Shown one piece after another: positions 1 to 12,877 of a DNA stretch of 64,000 bases. Within the stretch, counting starts at the first letter, position 1. Each line of letters opens with the position of its first letter. The DNA lies in the NCBI RefSeq assembly GCF_963169125.1, contig NC_084800.1, positions 54,420,866-54,484,865 of the forward strand. The letters run 5' to 3'. Both the position numbers and the translations under genes were made by a program. Under the pieces are notes generated by a model. That model was not told the origin of the DNA. It saw only the letters and a list, made by a program, of their open reading frames with translations, and made no database searches. Source of the stretch: Humulus lupulus. Its lineage: Eukaryota; Streptophyta; Magnoliopsida; Rosales; Cannabaceae.

Positions 1-967
1 TTTAAATTTGATCCTAGGTCCACCCTCTTTTTTGAGGTGAGAGAATATCATTATTTAAATTTATGAATTTTGTTTTTACTCATATGTCTGTTTACAAGAA
101 TTAATAAAAATTAATTGTCACAGTTAGCATTAATTTTTTTTCCAATCACCACCACTAATAATTTTTTGCCACTAGAATATAATTTTTTAACACCCCGAAA
201 ATATATAAAAGCACTCTATCTATTATTTAAAAGAATATATACACATTGTACGTATATTTATACACATTATTTTTAGAAGATAGAATTAGAGATTAGAGTG
301 GACTGGAAAAGCCGGAATGAAATTAACTATAAATTAAAAAAAAAAAGTGAAAATGAGCAAAAAAAAAAATTATTTTGATCTCTCCTCCATTAGTTAATCT
401 TTTTCATTGACTTTAACTATTAAATAATATTTTTAAATGATGCAAAAGAAAATAATACAGAGAAAAAATTAACGTATGGTACAACGTAAAAGTGTAAGAT
501 AAAATAAAATAGAAAAGTCAAATTTTAATAAAGTATTTTAATAAATAAAGCAGAACACGCATTAAATATGTAAATAAAAAAAGAGCAATTAACACATAGA
601 GCAAATTTGGAAAAAAAAGTCTAAAAATATGATATTTTAAACTAATTACAATATTATAGTAACCTATGCCTATTATATAGCCCACAACCCACTGTTACCA
701 ACATTTACCCAGTTATCCATATTACCGATCTCATTACATGTTGAATATCACACTCCAAATTTATATAAAACCATTACAAATATTATCATGGACAACATAT
801 ATATATATATATATATATATTAACATCTTCAAATCAGTGTTGAATTACTTATTTGTAAACTTGCAAAGTTTTAATCAAAGTTTACACTTGAGAAAATCAT
901 ATTATTGAAAGGTCATAATCATAAAATTATTTAAAAATATAGCAATAAACTTGTAACAAATTTTTAC
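1..967. other. AT-rich intergenic DNA
   Basis: No gene is visible. The stretch is strongly AT-rich with many homopolymer runs and an (AT)n microsatellite at about 797-821. The short reading frames have no recognisable domain and look random. Confidence 0.7.
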
Positions 968-976
968 AAACAACAT

Positions 977-1420
977 TAGGATGCTCATCCGATTCGATCC
1001 AACATTTTTACCACTAACCAATCCAATCAAATTAAATGTTGGATGTTAGAAATTATCATCCAATCCAATCCAATCTGTTTTGGCCTACAAATCCAATCAA
1101 ATTCAAGTGTAATTGGATTTGTAATTGGATTAGGTTGATTTATTTTTATTTTTATTTTTTTATTTTTGAACCTAAATTTTGATATTAAACAAATTAACAA
1201 GCAAAACAAAAAAACTAGACACTATGGAGTAATAATACCAATTTAAGTCTTTACAATTGTTACATTATAGTCATTTAAATATTAAGTTTACAACATTAAG
1301 TCCATTAAACATCATGATAGAGAAAGACTAAGTTTACAAATCCAATTGTAATTGAATATCCAATTTTTTATTATTGGATTGGTTCAAGGTAATTGGAAGG
1401 TTTGGATCTTGAGCAACCCT
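977..1420. mobile_element. MITE with 9-bp target duplication
   Basis: A 444-bp non-coding element flanked by a perfect 9-bp direct repeat AAACAACAT (968-976 and 1421-1429). The termini are imperfect inverted repeats: TAGGATGCTCA on the left, and AGGGTTGCTCA read inward from the right. The interior is rich in GGATTGGATT-type repeats (ATCCAATCCAATC around 1060 and its complement near 1110 and 1375), so it can fold on itself. A 9-bp duplication suggests a Mutator-like origin, but hAT (8 bp) cannot be excluded. No transposase is encoded. Confidence 0.7.
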
Positions 1421-1429
1421 AAACAACAT

Positions 1430-3690
1430 GATAGATAAATGCTAAATAAGAACTTATATGTAACAAGCTTTTACAAACAACGACAACTATGAATTTATAT
1501 GTTACAAACCTGTAACATGCTTTTACAGATGCATAAAACAGTTACATAAAAATATTTTTGTAAACAATATTTACAAATATATAACCAAGTTTTACAGATT
1601 TGTAAACAAGTTTTACATTTTTGTAGACAACATTTATAGAATAATTCCTTGCTAATTTTTTTTATTTTTGTAACAATGGTTTACATAACTAATTTTATAA
1701 CTAAAAAAATTATATTTGTAACTAATATTTTCAAAAAGTAAGTTGTAAATTTAGTTAACATATTTGTAACAAAAATATATAAAACTAAGTTTGTAACTAA
1801 AAGAATTTTATAATTAGTATATACAAAAGTGTTAAATTGCATTAACCAAGTAACATATATATATTTTTAAATTGTAACAACTAACAAAGAAATAGATTAT
1901 ATTGATTAAATATATAATATTTAATGTAAGCACAAATATTTATTTAATATTAATAATTATATTTTAAATATTTATAAGTAAAATAAATTTATTTGTAATT
2001 ATTATTATTATACCAAAAGTATCTATGAACTAATGACTGAAGAGAAAAAGTAAAAAAAAAATTAAAGTATTGAGACTTTTTTTAAAATATATAATATGAA
2101 AATTGTAATATTTGTATTATAGGAATTAATATAATTAAAATAGTTTAAAATATAAGATCAAAATTTTATTGATTTGATAAAAAATATTAAAGTGATTTGA
2201 CATATAATATTTAAAAAAAAAGTTGATATGACAAAAAAAAATATTTTAGTTCAAAATTATATATTAATAAGATACGGGTATGGTGAAAAAAACATGTGTA
2301 CACACTAGTTGTTTGGAGCACAATAAATTTATAATTTTTTTAATTTGCCGTATAAAACAAATTTTTTTTCAAATCACCGTGTAACATATAATTTTTCCAT
2401 AAAAAAAATTAAAGATTAAAGATGACAAACAATAGATATTTTCGTACACTTGACGTAATTATAAGAATGAATTTCTCAAAAAGCTATGGAATACATATTA
2501 TTCATAATTTTTTAAAAGTTGTAAGCAAAAGTGCTACACTGAAAAAAAAAAAAATTCAGTGCCCAGTAGTAAAAAAAACTTGTCTGCTCCCGTAGTTAAA
2601 CAAATGATCAAATAATATAGCCATTGCACCTTTTTTTTCTTTCCCGAATACCATACATCTTTCAAAAGCCAGGGGTGCCAGACTGTCTCTCCCTATTGAG
2701 TCCAGGAACTCATTCACTGGTCAATAATTGTGGCATGTGCTGTGCTGTGTCTATCAACTACTATTCTCAACTCTCTTATTGATGAATTCTACTCATGTGC
2801 CTATCTACCACTCAGCTCATATATAAGGTTGTCTCTCCTCTCCATTCCTTCGACAATAATTTACCAGATTTTTTTGGTTAAAAAGCTTTGTTTACATTGT
2901 TATGACCAAAAGGTAGATACGTAGAGTTACTTTCTAATAGGAACTGTATTTACTTGAAAGTTCGAACACAGTATTCAAAGAAAGCCTAACTATAACAACA
3001 AGTCCGCCCATGCGTTGCCGTAGTTAGATATAGGCCCATGCGCAGTGGTAGCAGATAAGCACATGTCACCAATTTTATAGCAACTCATTTACTTAAACTT
3101 TGCATGATGTTATTCTCAATAGCTGAATGTTGTGTTATTTAAATCTATTTGCTATTAAATGGGGAATATATGTCTTTTGGGGTAGCGATTTATTATGGTC
3201 TTGTTTGATAGTAGATATTTTTGTAACAAAATTTAAAAAACTTACGCTTAATAAAATTATTATCAATTTTTTCAAAATATAAGTCAAAATTTTGAACCCC
3301 CAAAAAAAAATGCCCGAGAGAAAAACCCCAAGAGCTTAAGCTTCCATTGAATATTTTCTGAAAAACCATGATAATCCTCATTTTTTTTTAGGTCTATGAT
3401 AATCATCAATTTTTTTAGGTCTATGATAATCCTCATTTTACTTGCCAAAAAACTCATCAAAATTTTAAAATAATCTCAACTCATTATATAATCAATAAGC
3501 TCTATATAATTTTTTTTCGGTATTATAAAACAAAACAAAAATTCCCTCAAATTTAATTATCAGTTATCAATTTATATTGAATAACATCCAATTTTAAATT
3601 CAACCACAATAACTATCTCCACCAAACTATATAACACAGTTTTTGTGTTAAAATTCTCCTAAATTAACTCCAACCCAAATATACAACACC
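1430..3690. other. AT-rich non-coding region with TTACAAA/TTTGTAA clusters
   Basis: No gene is supported. Between about 840 and 1860 the words TTTTACA, TTTGTAA and TTACAAA recur many times in both orientations, similar to a subterminal repeat region of a DNA transposon, but no termini were found. At 2640-2930 base composition is more balanced and a TATA-like CATATATAAGG (about 2818) precedes pyrimidine-rich sequence. The 64-codon frame there has no recognisable domain. Confidence 0.5.
3366..3440. repeat. Short tandem repeat, ~27 bp x 3
   Basis: Three adjacent copies of a unit built on CTATGATAATCCTCATTTTT with a run of T and AGGT between copies; the middle copy has ATCATCAA in place of ATCCTCAT. 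Non-coding. Confidence 0.7.
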
Positions 3691-3700
3691 AAATTTATTA

Positions 3701-3738
3701 TTGTCTACAGTGCCCCCATTAGTGGGGGCTCTAGACAA
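3701..3738. repeat. Perfect-loop hairpin
   Basis: Inverted repeat: TTGTCTACAGTGCCCCCA and TGGGGGCTCTAGACAA around a 4-base TTAG loop, with one bulge. The GC-rich stem stands out in AT-rich DNA. It could be a tiny foldback element or a small RNA hairpin; nothing decides between them. Confidence 0.5.
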
Positions 3739-4526
3739 CAGCAAATCACCTTTTCTTTTTAAATTTTTTTTACTTTGAATATAATATTACGTATAAAATA
3801 TTTTAAATATTTATTATATTTATTTGATATCCCATATTATATAGAATTATAATATTGTATAGTGTTATATTGTGTGACGGAACCAGAAATTTTGTTCAGG
3901 GAGATCGAACTCAGGAGCTATGGAAAAATGGGAGTGAGAATTACCATTGCACCAAGTGTGATTTATGCTTGAATGGACTAAAAAAATATATTTATTAAAT
4001 TCTAGATAGGCTTGAGATTACCCCATCACTTTGTGTTACTTAACATATTTTCATATAATATTATGTTGGGTATTAATTGTATTTACATATAAATATATAA
4101 TATTTTAATAATAAAAATTTGATATACAATACATATTAATATAATATACTAATTTAAATCATAAATGGTATGTTTGATGCATCATATTATACCCTATTGT
4201 ATAATATTATATTAGGTTGTATTGTATAACATATATTTTTATATAAAACTATGTGAAAATCCTATGTTTTTACCTATCTTTCTAATTTTTCAATATTCAT
4301 ATTGATTTTATCTTGATTTATGCTTGAACATTAAAAACTAAATCATAAGAATCAACACACGAAATTACAAGCTTCGTCTGCATTGGAAACATATTCCAGT
4401 TGACTAGTGCTTGGGTTTCCTGAACCATGGTAATAACTCTTACTATATCAAAGATGTAACTTTACAATAACCAGTTCAAGATTAAACCTGCAAACTATAC
4501 AATCTTTCTTAACATACAGTGAAGCT
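3739..4526. other. AT-rich non-coding region, possible MITE remnant
   Basis: No gene. The segment around 4080-4215 contains TATACAATACA and ATGTTTGATGCATCA words resembling those at 18026-18115 and 27800-27835, so it may be a relic of the same small element. No clear ends or duplication were found. Confidence 0.35.
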
Positions 4527-4564
4527 TGTTACACCTAAATTTCGAGACACAACAAGGAAAATGG

Positions 4565-4912
4565 GCTTTTACTTCGGTTTTTAAGCTTGATTTACTTCGG
4601 TTTTCGCTAAAATTCGCAACCGCAGTAGTTCGGAATGAAGTAAAACTAGTTAAAAATTGCAGTAAAATCCCCACTTTCTACTTCGGTTTTTACATAATAA
4701 CCGAAGTAGAAAGTGAATATACGCATCCATCCTGGGCACTTTCTACTTCGGTTTTTAGGTAAAAACCGAAGTAAAATGGCCACTTTCCACTTCGGTTTTT
4801 ACTAAGAACCGAAGTAGAAAGGGGACATTCTACTTCGGTTCTTAGGTAAAACTGAAGTTGAAAGTAGCCATTTTACTTCGGTTTTACCTAAAAACCGAAG
4901 TAGAAAATGTCC
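4565..4912. repeat. CACTA left subterminal repeat array
   Basis: About ten copies of TACTTCGGTTTTTAC or its complement in alternating orientation, several paired as palindromes (TTCTACTTCGGTTTTTA ... TAACCGAAGTAGAAAG near 4675-4712). In En/Spm such arrays bind the accessory transposition protein; the same role here is inferred. Confidence 0.85.
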
Positions 4913-5263
4913 GCCTTTTTATTTAATATATATTTCTGATTATTTTTAAATTGAAGATTTCTATTTATATATATATTTTTTTTTGGCCTAATTTTATTGA
5001 AATGATCTAATTAATATATATATTTTTTGGCCTAATTCTTTTTCAACGATTTAATTATATGAATTTACAATTATATATATATTTTTACAATTGAAATTGG
5101 TTAAGAATTTTTTTTGAATGAAAATATGATAACTTTTATTAATTAAAAATGTTATACATAAACATATAAAACACAAGTACTTAAGTAAGATAACTAGCAT
5201 TAACATTAATACATTTACAAAAAACTAAACTTACAAATAAACGAACTTATAAACAAAATAGGC

Positions 5264-8200
5264 TTACTGATAAATGTATGTCATCAATTGACCTAACCAT
5301 TCGTGTTGGATTGGCAAGAGGTCTGCAATCTCACAATATTGCGTCTTTCCACCAAACTGTAAAATTAATAAATATAAATTAATTTTATAGATTATCGATA
5401 CCAAAATAAGTTATAAAAAATGAACTTACTTTTTCTTTTAGGGTTTCTATTGCATTTGATGCCCGTACAAGATCTCTAATGTACTTCAACACATAAAAAC
5501 CACATTCATGACTTTGTGGTTGTCTTGGACAAGAAACATTGAATATCTTTGTAGGATTGCCGAGTAATTCATTGGAAGAAGCCTTATAATATGCACTATT
5601 TAAAAAAGAAAATTAACAAAAGTTATTAAAATGTAGTAACATGTAATAGTTGTTGCATATTAAGAATATTTTAAAAAATTTAAAACTTACCTCGTTATCA
5701 TTGAATCAATTTCTTCAGGACGTTTGTGCGATTTCAGTGGATCCAAGAACACGATTTTTTCTTTTAGCATAGCAATCACCAACATCCAATGTTCCCTAAA
5801 ATAAGAAATGTGTTAAGTAAAATAATTAAATTTTTAATATATGAATAATCAAATAAGAAAAGTTTACACTATTTCTTACCGTATGTTCCAAGGTATAAAA
5901 TATAGTTGACCAACTCTATCCATGGTCATCAACCAATTTGCCAAGTCAATGGTTGATCGTTCTACATCGTTAACATTATTAATGCTAAGACGTTCAATGT
6001 CAAAAAAACTTGTAAAAGACACGCTGATTTGGAAATAGGGACTCCCCAATGCATCTGCAAAATTTTCTTTAGTGTTAAATATTTTTGAAAAATTTCGGCA
6101 GAGTTTCCCCTATAAATAGGATTACCCAAACCTGTAAACATTCAATTTACTATGAAAATTTGCAACAGATCACAGAGCACTACTCATAACTGATTCTAAA
6201 TTCATATCATTCCAAAGAATTAGTTGAAGGGATACCTTAATTCGAATATCATTGCTGAGCCTCCAATCATATGCAAAGTATCAACTTGTTCCTCATCCTC
6301 TGAAGTTATAAAGATTGACTCGCGATTCATGAATGATGGGTCCACTGGAATTGAGACAACTGTGTTCATTCCCTTAACTCTGCAAAATTCTCTCACCATA
6401 AACTGAAGGCTAACATGGATGTGATTCATGATGTGATCGGCAAATGGTTGGCCTTCGGTCACAGTGTTTTCTGGATTGACGTGAGACCCAGCTGATGACA
6501 GATGTGGGCTAGTCAAAGAATTACGGTTCATCTTATCCTTGGATGGACTTTTTGACATAGGAGGTTTCTTTTTTAGAGGACCCTACGCAACATCAAGTAA
6601 AAATAATATTAAAATAATGGACCAACAAATATTTTAATAGGTAACAAATTAAAGAATTCGTTTATACCTAGTCAGTCATAATTAATTCTTTTGGCCAAGG
6701 AATGAATACGTCATAAGTATCTCGAACATAGCGTATCTCCCCAACAGAACATGGGATTTCAGCATCCTCTTGTAACATTTTGCTGACTCGCACCCTCGCG
6801 TATTCGTCTGTCAGTTGAACACCATGAATGGTCAGTGGACCCACCCCATCAATGATAACACCCTCTGCCACCACATTATGAATATTATCCTAACAAAGTA
6901 ACACATCCTGCATGTACGGTGTGTCATCCTGCATGTACGGTGTGTGATATTCTTCGTCGTTCTGCTCGTCATCGTTGTCGTGTTCATCCATATCATCTAT
7001 CCCACCTGCTTGTTTAGATTTTTCCTCCTCTAAAGCTTTAAGTTCTGCTCTGAGCCTCGCAATTTCTGCATCTTTCTTACTAACAACATTAGCCATTTCT
7101 GTTGCTATTTTTGGTTTTCTTCCAAAGACGGACGAAATCTTCGCAAACGACCTATAATAATCAACCAAATTTATTTTAAAGCTAAAATATTATAGAATTA
7201 AGTTAAATGAAACAAATAAAAAATAATATCATACCCAAGTGCTCTAACACGCCCTGGGTGCTCAGGTGTCCCTAAAGCTTGCGTTAATATGTCATTCCGA
7301 CCCTTTGCAATGATTTCTCCACTACTAACTTTTTCTTTCAGCTCATTCTGTGGAACAAACCAGTGGTCACTTATATTAGTGACTTATAAGAACTTTATCA
7401 TTCTTACATTACTTTAAAATACTTGCTTGAAACCACTTACAATTCTTGCTTCAATTTGTTTGTCCAAATCTGTGACAAGAACCTTCTTCTTTTCTCGTGC
7501 TCTTATCCAAACTTGGTACCGTTCTACATCTGCCACACCTAGTTCAGTTTTCTACAACATACAACAATTAATTAAAGTTGGTGAGTGCAATATTCTTCAT
7601 AACAGGTTGACAGTTGTAAAATAGTGATGTGAATTACTTACCAAATCCTCTCTAACATTGGCAAGCCCTCTACGAGATGTACGATACCTCGAAGTATATT
7701 TGAGAGATCTTTCACGTTGTGCTTCCCGCAAAGCCTACATAAAATAAGTAACAATAAGCTTTTAAGCAATTATTAGTATTTCAAAACTAATAAATCATAT
7801 ACATAGTAGATATACATAATAGTACCATAAACTCAGGAGATAAACGGTGGCTAACAAATGTTCTCCAATCTTCTAGGTCAAGTTCTGGATATTTCTTAGG
7901 AAGGATTTGGAGTTCATCTATCGAAAGGGTAGATGTAGTCACTAGTGATGTTGGTCTTAAAATCTCTCATCATTCTTCCCGCACATTTAATTAATTCTGG
8001 TTTCCAATTTTCTGGAATGTTAAAGGCACCCTGAAATAGAAAGAAAATGATTAATGAAATGCAAAGTAATTCATGAAAATGATCAATATATTAAAGTAAT
8101 TAAAATATTTTCTTACATATACATCCTCCCATATTCTATTCTTCAATTCTTGTGGGACTTGTCTCCAATCCTTATAATTGAGAGAGACCGTTCTCCTAGT

Positions 8201-8374
8201 TTTAACTCCAAGGTACGATTGCATCTCACTATATGCTTTCCCTATAGGTTGACCTTTATCATTAAACTGAATATTTCTCTTTATTCCCTTAGCTTTTTGA
8301 TTATTGATATGGTTCTTCTTTGTTGGGCCTTGCCTATTTGGTGTGTTCTCCCCTTCAGAAATTGTCATCTGCAC
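5264..8374 (-). pseudogene. CACTA second gene: Ptta/En/Spm-type protein with C-terminal ULP1 (C48) protease domain
   Basis: Multi-exon gene on the minus strand. The N-terminal part (8374-8120) matches the plant transposase Ptta/En/Spm family (GVKTRRTVSLNYKDW, then ELKNRIWEDVY). Later exons give WRTFVSHRLSPEFM (near 7870), a basic stretch near 7680, HPGRVRALG (7240), a coiled-coil segment AEIARLRAELKALEEEK (about 7050) and a DUF8039-like exon (6668-6874). The end is a C48 cysteine peptidase: EHWMLVIAM supplies His (about 5795), VFLDPLK supplies Asp, CPRQPQSHECGFYVLKY supplies Gln and Cys (about 5500-5550), and the protein stops at 5264. Introns with GT/AG ends are readable (donor near 5430, acceptor near 5360). 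A shift of frame near 7950 suggests damage, but the protease triad looks intact. The upstream exon may begin near 8456. Confidence 0.75.
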
Positions 8375-10463
8375 ATAAACAAGAATTAACGTTACAATTA
8401 TGACATAAATAAATACATATTTAACATAAAAATGAATACATTACTCACTGGACACATTTTCTTTTCCTTTTTCTTTTCTTAGTTGATCCACATTTCGTCT
8501 CTAATATCATTTCTAATGTATTCCCCATCATCATCATCTTCATTGAAATCATGTATTTGCTTAACTTTCTCATGTATTGGTTGTCCAACAATAAAATTGT
8601 CATGAAACAAATCATCATTTTCTTCGTCATTTTCATCTTCTATAAACTGCCTTTCCGGGGTTCGTAAAACAACTGACCATTTATCATCAACAGGATCAGT
8701 TATGTAAAACACTTGTTTTGCTTGGGTAGCCATGATGAAAGGATCGTTCTTGTGACCTTTCTTACTTAAATCAACCAAAGTGAATCCAAGTTCATCAATT
8801 CTAACCCCAACATTGTTGTCCACCCAAGAACACTTGAGTAGAGGAATTTGAAATAAGGAATAATCAAGCTCCCATATTTCTTCAACAACCCCATAATATG
8901 TCATAGTACCAGCAACTGGATTATTGTCTTTTGCACTAGCGAAATGCATTGCTTCTGCCACAATACTTACTCCACTATTTTGAACCATTCGAGCATCATC
9001 TCTTGACTTTTTTGTGTGAAATATTTTTCCTCCAACAATGTAAGCATGGTGCTTTATTACATGAACACTTGGTCCAAATGATATGCGTTTTAACTCTGTC
9101 GACACTCCATGGTTTTCTTCTCCCAACCTTGCTAGAATAGTATTTTTCAACCATCGACTAAATGTTTTATTATGCTCATCTATAATCCATTTCTGTTTAT
9201 TTTTAACCTTGTTGGGAATCATTGATTGTAATAACTCCATGTGCTCACTGCAAATACAAAGTACATCATATTAAAATTTCAATTATACATAAAAATGAGC
9301 ATAATGTTTATTAAATTTATAACTTACGTTATATATGGTTGAACCTCGTGATTGTTTTCCAACACAACTAAATTAGCTTGATCTAATTCTGCACAAGATA
9401 TGGTCACAACTGTTCCTTTCCCTCGTAATCCTCTATCAACTCCATCCGAGTTATTCCGTAGTTTGCTAATTCCGATTGTATCGATTCCAACCATGTACTC
9501 TGAACAAAAGTCCACAGCTTCTTCTGCTAAATAATACTCAACCATACAAGCTTCAGGGCGATGGTGATTACGTACATATCCTTTCAACACCTTCATATTC
9601 CTTTCAAATGGATACATCCATCTCGCCCAAACTGGCTCACACAACTTCGCTTCTCTTACTAAATGGACCATCAAATGTATCATGATGTCAAAAAAAGATG
9701 GTGGAAAATATTTTTCAAGCTTGCATAAAGTTTCAACTATTTCATCATGCAATGCATTCAACTTCTTCATTTCCAATTCTTTTCCGCATAGTTGATTAAA
9801 GAAGATGCACACACTTTTCACACTATCTCGAACTCTTTTTGGTAAAACTGACCGAATGACAATTGGAAGTAATTGTTGCATTAATATATGACAATCATGT
9901 GATTTCATTCCAATTAACTTCAAATCTTCCATAGACACCAAGTTTCGAACATTCGATGAGTAACCATCAGGCACTTTCATCCATGCCAATGATTGACATA
10001 CGACTTGCTTCTCTTCTTTAGACAATGTAAAACAAGCAGGAGGCAAATATGTGCGAGACCTTTTTTCTTCAAGTGCCAAGCAGTGTCTTATACCCATCTC
10101 AACAAGATCTAAATGACTAGATAAACCATCTTTGGTTTTACCTGGGATATCAAGTAATGTACCAATTATACTTTCACATACATTTTTTTCTATGTGCATG
10201 ACATCCAAGAAATGTCTAACGAGTAAATCTTTCCAGTAAGGAAGTTGAAAGAAAATTGATTTTCTTTGAAAACATCCATTGACTTTTTTGTTTTTATTCT
10301 TCTTCCCATACCTAAAGTCAACTTTTTATACTTCCTTAAGAATTTGCTCACCTGACAATGGCAAAGGAGAAAGGTCTCGTTCCACAGTATCGTCAAATGC
10401 TTTTTCTTTATTTCTGTCAGGATGACTTAAATGCAAATATCGTCTATGACCCATATAACACAT

Positions 10464-12877
10464 TGTAACGCCCTGGATAACAAAGACCGTTACACCGTGT
10501 GTTTAAAATAGTGCAAGACTTGCTAATCAAGTCATTTAATTCAAAATGTGTTCCTAATGACACAAGTAGATTAGGTTTAAAGAATTTTGGTTATAAACGA
10601 TTAAACTTTATTAAAAACAGATGTTTAATACATGGGATCCCAATGCAGGGTTTAAATAACGTAAATACAAAATTCTTAATTACAAGTAAATAATCGAGCC
10701 ACTCTAATGGAAAAATATACATTTTAGGTTCCCGTTCCTGTACAAATCCTCGACCGTGGTGGCCGAGCAGCTGACAATGTACACCTCGCCCCCAGAGCTC
10801 TCCAACCCATGGTCAACTTGTCTTACCTGCACCATGTAGCACCCGTGAGCCGAAGCCCAGCAAGAAAACATAATATCGTAACATAACTGTATTAACAGCT
10901 AACAGTTCACAGAGCATAGTCCAATAACCACAAAATACTATTCGGTTCCATCCCATCAAGCCATAAAATTCATTCAAAGCAACACACTGATCAATAACCA
11001 TTAATCCAGCTCCAGATACTCATTAAGTCACAGAAAATAATCCACAATAACACATATCAAGCAATAACTAGGGTTAATGCACGCAGGCCACACCCTCTGT
11101 TTAACTCACTGCCTTTGGCTCGCTTAGGCCAACTCCAGTGACATGCCCACTGACTCCGGCCAGCTTAACCGAGCTCAGTGAATAATAAGCTATCCTCGGA
11201 TACCAGTGTCCGAGCCGCGCCATATGCGCAAGTGTGAATTTCAGCACCTTTAGGCCGTTACCACATGTCCCCGTGGCATAATACCACCTTATGACATTCA
11301 TACGATTATAGGGAACTCTTAGTCCCAACATATTCACATGGTTCATTATGATCACATAATAATACATTCAATTATAGGGAACACTTAGTCCCATCCTATC
11401 CACATACACAGGTGCAGTTTTCTTACCTTGATTCCAAGTGCTTTAATTAGAGAGGACGACCCCCGAGCACGATCCATTCCCGAGCCCTAGCTTATCACCT
11501 AGTCACAACCAAGATAATGCATTCCATTAATATTCACATATAGGTTTTCATGTACAAAACTAGCTTCCGGGAAGTCGAATCCCACCAAGCACGGTGGTGA
11601 GATTGATCCCGAGCACCCTAGGCTCGATCCCCGTACTTTAAAACCTTGAACGTTCAAGTATGCGTCTAAGGGATGCGGCCCCTAAAGCTTAGCCGCGGCC
11701 CTGCCCTTAAACAGAACCAAGGCCCTCCCTGAAGGAAGACACGCGCCGCGGCCCTTGCCTTGGGCGCCGCGGCCCTTGCCTTGGGCGCCGCGGCGCTCCC
11801 CCTTGGCCGAGCCCTCCTAGCTTATCTTCAACCTAGGGTCGCAGCGCTCTAGAACAGAGCCGTGGCTCTTCCCTTCGAGCCCAGAATTTCCACCATTTCC
11901 AACCTCTAAACCTTACCCAAAACCATCCCAAAGCTCTCTATTTCATTATCAATCATTCCCAACACTCTTAGCATAATTTAAACAACACAATTCAACATAA
12001 TTATAGCCCAACAACCTACTAAAACCCCATCTCCAACTTCTGAAACTGAAGAACCTCAAACACTCAAACTAACCATTCAAACTCAGATTAAAACCACTAA
12101 ACCATGAATTAAAGCTTACCTCTTCTGCTGAACCACTTCACCAAGCCAAAACCAAGCTAATTCCCAAGCTTTCCTCCTTAATTCTGTCTTTAAACATCAA
12201 AATCGTGTTTACCTCAAAACCAAACCAAAACCCAGAATTTATAATCATGGAAAAGAAGATTCAATGCTTACCTTAGTGTTGATTCTATTCCTTGCATGGT
12301 TCTTGAACTAAGCCCCAAAGATCCAGCCTCAATTTCCAAAAATTCCCAGCTTGTTTCCCTTTAGATTTCAGTGTTCCTTTTGCCTTGTTTTTCCTTAAGA
12401 GAGAGTAGAGTATAGAGCTGAAAAAGAGCCGGTTTATTTTCCGCTAGGGGTTTCCTTAAGTTTATCTTATCTGCTAAGTTAATTCCCAAGGCTCGGGGTG
12501 CCGGAACCGTCCCCGAGGCCAAAATAGTAAAATTCCCCAAAGCCAACTATTAAGCCCCGTTGTGACTTTTCCCGCTATCTGCTCCCTAGGATCGCCTCGT
12601 GCCGATAGTTACAAATGCACACACCTATACACACATAAACATTTATCTATCTATCCACATAATAATATGGTCCCAACGATTTATCACACAAATTCACATT
12701 TATGCCATAACGGGCCAAAATTACAATAACACCCTTACCATCTAAACAGGGCCCGCATTACTTATCCAATACCCATATTCATGCTTTCTTACCATTAATT
12801 CTCTTAATCTCCAATTATGCCCTCCTGGCACACGAACCAAGGCCCTTAAGTCTTATTAGTAATTTTGGGTCATTACA
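10464..12877 (-). mobile_element. Solo LTR of Ty3/gypsy chromovirus family, reverse
   Basis: Bounded by TGTAACGCCC and GGGTCATTACA, flanked by a perfect 5-bp duplication CACAT (10459-10463 and 12878-12882). Read in reverse it matches the LTR family at 18436, 21214 and 24720: GTAATGACCC start, GCCTTGG..TCGTGTGCC.GGAGGGC, and TTTTCTTGCTGGGCTTCGGCTCAC near 10850. There is no internal coding sequence, so it is a solo LTR left by LTR-LTR recombination. It lies within the transposase coding sequence. Confidence 0.92.
11655..11885. repeat. GC-rich cassette, GCCGCGGCCC type
   Basis: Within an AT-rich solo LTR, about 230 bp carries repeated GCCGCGGCCC or GCCGCGGCG words (near 11690, 11755, 11770, 11790), GTCGCAGCGCTC and GAGCCGTGGCTC. 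GCCGCGGC is self-complementary. The block lies at the same place relative to the LTR ends as in sister copies. Confidence 0.8.

Noticed and set aside
2730..2924. Possible host gene with upstream TATA
   Set aside because: 64 codons, no domain and no splice continuation seen; the TATA-like word is common in such AT-rich DNA.
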